Assembly: GCA_030620095.1 (NCBI GenBank)
Contig: JAUTXW010005211.1
Location: forward strand, 930,001 to 994,000
Source of the DNA: Kuschelorhynchus macadamiae
Lineage: Eukaryota > Arthropoda > Insecta > Coleoptera > Curculionidae
Length of the DNA: 64,000 nucleotides
Reading direction: 5' to 3'
Shown here: positions 60,644 through 64,000 of the stretch, in pieces
Position numbering within the stretch: position 1 is the first letter of the stretch
Layout of the letters: the number at the start of each line of letters is the position of its first letter
Notes under the pieces: generated by a model
Database searches by the model: none
What the model saw: the letters and a program-made list of their open reading frames with translations, nothing else
Told to the model about the DNA's origin: nothing
Position numbers and translations under genes: made by a program

Positions 60644-60990
60644 TTAATCGATGTTATTGAAATTGAAAACGAAATGTGGTTCAAAATTAAAAACATCGTT
60701 AACGCAATTAAAAATGGGGCTTTTCTTAGCTTTGGTTATCTCCAATTTCTCAAATAAGTGTAATTTTTTGCTCTTATCACATTGATGTAATAATTTAACT
60801 TGTTCAGGGATGTAAACAATTTGGTTTGAAGACAACAAATAATTTGCAAAAGGAGACTTGGTGTTGGAAACATCAGTGTTTTTATATTTATTAAATAAAG
60901 AAACATGTTTCTGTACTCTGGTGGAAATCTGTCTACCCGACCGTCTCACGTAGGTGGCGGGACAATCAGAACATTGTAAATAACAAAAAC
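60644..60990 (-). pseudogene. PLE-D GIY-YIG endonuclease
   Basis: Reads CSDCPATYVRRSGRQIS, then RVQKHVSLF, FANYLLSSNQIVYI and LFEKLEITKAKKSP. In the family the pattern is YxGxTGRxxxxRxxEH..FAxHLL; here the Gly-x-Thr reads Arg-Arg-Ser and Glu-His reads Lys-His, so the active site is damaged. The longest open frame is 60949-60644. Confidence 0.8.
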
Positions 60991-61024
60991 TAGAGTTAGA
61001 TACAAAATATAAAATAAAATAAAA

Positions 61025-61485
61025 ATTAAATTAAATTAAATTAAATACTTTTATTTCCAAAAGACCGATTACATACACAGTGTGAATATCTTCAGTATGG
61101 GATACGTCAAGTTAAAAGTCTTATACATTAGTTTTAAAGAAATACAATAATATATTACCTACTCGTTAAAATATTCACTTAAATTGTAGAAAGCTCTTAG
61201 AACTAGAAAATGTTTTAGCTTTGTTTTAAAACTTTTAAGAACCATTTCATTTTTTATAGACATTGGTAGGTGATTAAATTTTTTTATAGATATATAATGC
61301 GGTCCTTTCGTTGTTTGATCTAGACGACACTGAGGCACACAAAGACTACTTTTTTGTCGGGTATTGTGGGTTTGGACAGATTCTCTTTTAGGATATTCGC
61401 CTTCCCGAGACCTTACATACACTGAACATTTATACTTGTAAATACAAGTTAATGTCAGAATTTTATGTATTATATATTTGTTTGG
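61025..61485 (-). mobile_element. 5'-truncated LINE tail inserted in PLE-D
   Basis: Minus strand 61485-61159 reads INLYLQV, MYVRSREGEYPKRES, HNTRQKSSLCVPQCRLDQTT, YISIKKFNHLPMSIKN and FLVLRAFYNLSEYF, the C-terminus of a non-LTR polyprotein (HNYNTR..LPxxIKN). It ends in an (ATTTA)n tail at 61025-61050. It sits between the PLE RT and endonuclease segments, so it inserted later. Confidence 0.75.
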
Positions 61486-62879
61486 TCTTTTAGTTTAACC
61501 AAATGTTATACAAACTTACAGTACAACTTGTAAAACGTGTTCATTGTAAAATCATTGTTAAGAGCTAAGCTTTGAATGATATTTAATTCGTTGTTAAAAT
61601 AATTTGTACGTAAGGGTATATTGAACAGTCTATGTAAGAAAGAGTTTTAAAGCTGCAAATTTACCGGAAAACGGTGAATTTGATGAAAATTGTATGATGT
61701 TGTCTATTGATGTAGGTTTACGGTAGATTTCAAATTTAATTCTGTTCTGTTCGTGTACTAAAAGTAAATCCAGAAAAAGAAGCCTACTTTCATTTTTCAT
61801 TTCAGTTGTGAAATTTATGTTGTGTAGATTTTTGATATAATCCAGGAACGCTTTAAAATCTCAATCATTTCCAAATCAAATTAAACAAATGTCGACAACG
61901 AATCTATAATTTTATTTGAAAAGGAACTTTCAAAAATTCGCCGTTTTAGACTATTCATAGAGCCTCTGCTTAAGAAGGGATAAACAAGACCCCATAGCGA
62001 AACCGTTGGTCTGTTTAAAAAATCTGTTGTTGAATTTAAAACAGTTTTGTTCCAAAACTGTGTTCAATAACAGAATCAAATCATCTATAATGACATCAGC
62101 AAAATTTACTTTCCTAAGAAAAGTCCAAAACAGATCAGCACATTCTGAAAGTGGTATACTGGGAAATAAGTTCTTTTAGTCTAACGAAATTACTTTGAAA
62201 TTATCGGGAACTACATGGTTTTAAAATAATTTGAACATTCAACAAGTTTTTTATGTCATGTGCTCTTACATTCTGTCTTTGTTTTAAGTACATTGATGAG
62301 CCAACAAGATAAATGAAAACATGGAGAATTAACGAAAGAAACCTTTAAAAAACAGAATATTTATAGGCTTAGTATCTTTATGAATTTTGGGCAAGCCATA
62401 TAGAAATGGAGTTTTAGGAGTCATTGGATATAATTTTTCTTTTTTGCTGTTAAAAAATTCAATGGTCAAAAGTGTCTTATCAAGAACATTTTTTAACTTT
62501 ATGAAAAATTGATGGATGTTTATTTATAGACTGAAAGTCTTCATGATTTAGGAAGTTTAAAACTTCGTTTATGTTTATGACCTTTGTCAGCCTTAGTGAG
62601 AAGCAGATCATATGTTTTAATTATATCTTTTAACGATTGAGATGGTTTTGTTGTAATTACTTCTAACATTAGCGATTAAATTAAAATTGAGAAATGATAT
62701 TAATTTAACACGCAAAATATTTGGATTATCTATGTTAGTTGTTCGTAATATAGTTTCTGCTTATAGTGCCAATGTTTCTATTTCACTTCTGGTGATTTTA
62801 TGACTATGAAAAATAATAGTTTTCTCCAGTGGATATGTAATAGAAAAAAATAATAATCCTCGTCCACCACAAGAAACCG

Positions 62880-63262
62880 AAGGAGCGATCTAACTTAAGT
62901 ACAATCTTTAATACACATACGAAAATTGGACAATGTTTGGGATCTCCTAAGGGCATTATTCTTTTCCAAAAGGAAGGACTACAAGTAATTTCTTTTTCTT
63001 GTGGGGATGTCTATATAGGAAAAACTGGAAGATCCATATCGACTAAGCTTAAGGAATGTGAACAATGTATTCGTAATAAATAAATTGTATTGTCTGCTGT
63101 ATCTGAACACCAGCATTCCACTGGGCATGTCATAATGTAAAAGAAGTCAATGTTCTTGCTTCTCGAGATTCTATAAACTAAAAATTACAGAATAGGTCTT
63201 TCCAAATATATAAATATCTTAATAATTTCAATAAAGATGCGGACTATGGTTCAGTGAGCATA
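62880..63262 (+). pseudogene. Penelope-like element E, GIY-YIG fragment
   Basis: Plus strand: KIGQCLGSPKGIILFQKEG, ISFSCGDVYIGKTGRSISTK, CEQCIRNK, a stop, then IVLSAVSEHQHSTGHVIM. This is the GIY-YIG module (DVYIGKTGRS, AVxEHxxxTGH). No reverse transcriptase precedes it; PLE-D lies next to it in the opposite orientation. Confidence 0.8.
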
Positions 63263-63279
63263 GGTCAGGTATAAACAGC

Positions 63280-63440
63280 CGGCCTAAATATTTCTGAAGC
63301 CACTCAGTCACTGAATTACAGTGTTCCGATATAGTGGAGTGAATATCCCTCAAAATGCCTCGCGCAAAAGGCAATACATCGGAAAGTGATTTTAATTTGA
63401 CACAGTCTAGTCTAATTCCAATACCAAGAACCATGATTTT
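63280..63440. repeat. Repeat shared with the MBD4 intron
   Basis: GTGGAGTGAATATCCCT, ATCGGAAAGT and the end CCAAGAACCATGA match 25140-25232. It follows the PLE-E fragment by a few bases and could be that element's 3' region. Confidence 0.55.
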
Positions 63441-63444
63441 CTAG

Positions 63445-64000
63445 TTTTTTATTTTTTAGGTTTTATAGCGTTGTTAGACATGACGTCGAAAATAAAACAG
63501 TTAATCAAATTTATTTAATTTTTAAGAATCTATATTTTTAGTTGTTTAGATTACATGGGCTGAGAACAATTCCGAGATTTTTGAATTAATGTCAGCTAGC
63601 TGGGATCTTGTCAAAAAGTTAGTATGTCCTTGGCGCTGATAGAGGAACGCAGGTTATTAAGTTGTAAGATTAATATAGTAGGCTATAGATACCTGTGAAA
63701 CCTTTGCTTTAATTAGAATTAAGAACTGTGGTTACGTAAAGTGATGAGATGGGCAGTTGGTGCAGTAATTAACGAACAAGAATAAACGGAACGATTAAAA
63801 TAGAATGTCTTTTATCTTTGTAGTTACAATCTGAAGGGATATATCCCGGGATATATAGAGGGTTGATATTCATGACGGACAAATAAAAATCATTCTACGA
63901 TTTCATGAAGACCCTGGGTTAAGGATAAAGATATTACGTCTTTCACCCATTTCAGCCCAAGAATCACGTTTCGGAAATTTTTTGTGGAGTGGAGACTACT
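63445..64000. other. Right edge, nothing recognised
   Basis: No gene or repeat identified. Confidence 0.4.

Larger units (their letters stand above)
60640..62830 (-). mobile_element. Penelope-like element D
   Basis: A minus-strand PLE covering RT and GIY-YIG. RT (62830-61490): DLLLTKADKG, TPFLYGLPKIHKDTKPI, FKQTNGFAMGSCLSP, LDYIKNLHNINFTTEMKNE, FEIYRKPTS and FLHRLFNIPLRTNYFNNEL, in broken frames. GIY-YIG (60990-60640): CPATYVRRSGRQISTRVQ, SPFANYLLSS and LEKLEITKAKK. A LINE tail interrupts the linker between the two domains (61025-61485). No intact protein is possible. Confidence 0.85.

Overview
The window is AT-rich, intron-bearing animal DNA and almost certainly an insect nuclear genome. 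Two conserved insect genes are recognisable, and the rest is dominated by DNA transposons (Tc1/mariner, pogo, piggyBac, hAT, Crypton-like), Penelope-like elements (PLEs), non-LTR retrotransposons and long (TA)n arrays. The order within insects cannot be fixed from the sequence. No tRNA, rRNA, CRISPR or bacterial-type operon was seen.

Host genes. (1) Orai, the store-operated calcium channel pore subunit, lies on the minus strand. Four phase-compatible coding exons (7178-7053, 6529-6293, 3679-3473, 2209-1975) cover the N-terminus, TM1 and TM2; the 3' exons lie beyond the left edge. (2) An MBD4-like thymine/uracil DNA glycosylase lies on the plus strand in four exons (20293-20704, 21232-21522, 23521-23888, 25641-25847) and ends in a stop codon and an AATAAA. 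Both genes have transposon relics in or beside their introns.

Layout. 0-7.2 kb: a mariner relic, then Orai, whose introns hold a 221-bp MITE, a decayed Tc1/mariner element with inverted ends, and tandem units carrying hammerhead-ribozyme cores. 7.3-17.8 kb: (TA)n arrays, a MITE, LINE, hAT and Tc1 scraps, and GC-richer tandem repeats. 17.8-20.2 kb: a nearly full-length dead pogo-like element directly upstream of MBD4. 20.3-25.9 kb: MBD4. 28.5-32.1 kb: a 3.7-kb foldback element whose arms are tandem ~140-bp units, with a 750-bp hAT-type element inside. 34.5-39.5 kb: three PLE fragments plus a Crypton-like fragment inside a segment with hAT-like ends and a perfect 8-bp flanking repeat; a second Crypton copy follows at 40.0-41.3 kb. 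42.1-44.9 kb: a 5'-truncated LINE. 46.8-47.4 kb: a MITE and a hammerhead-like motif. 50.0-52.9 kb: (TA)n, a foldback, (TA)n, and a damaged piggyBac with intact right end. 53-59.7 kb: foldback-arm fragments, a Tc1-like pseudogene, degenerate minisatellites and a LINE 3' end. 60.6-63.4 kb: a PLE interrupted by a LINE tail, then another PLE endonuclease fragment.

All element-encoded proteins seen are broken by stops, frameshifts or deletions, so no autonomous mobile element is intact here. The most unusual signals are the hammerhead-bearing tandem repeat in the Orai intron, the composite hAT/PLE/Crypton block, the foldback with minisatellite arms, and a perfect 52-bp palindrome inside LINE coding sequence.
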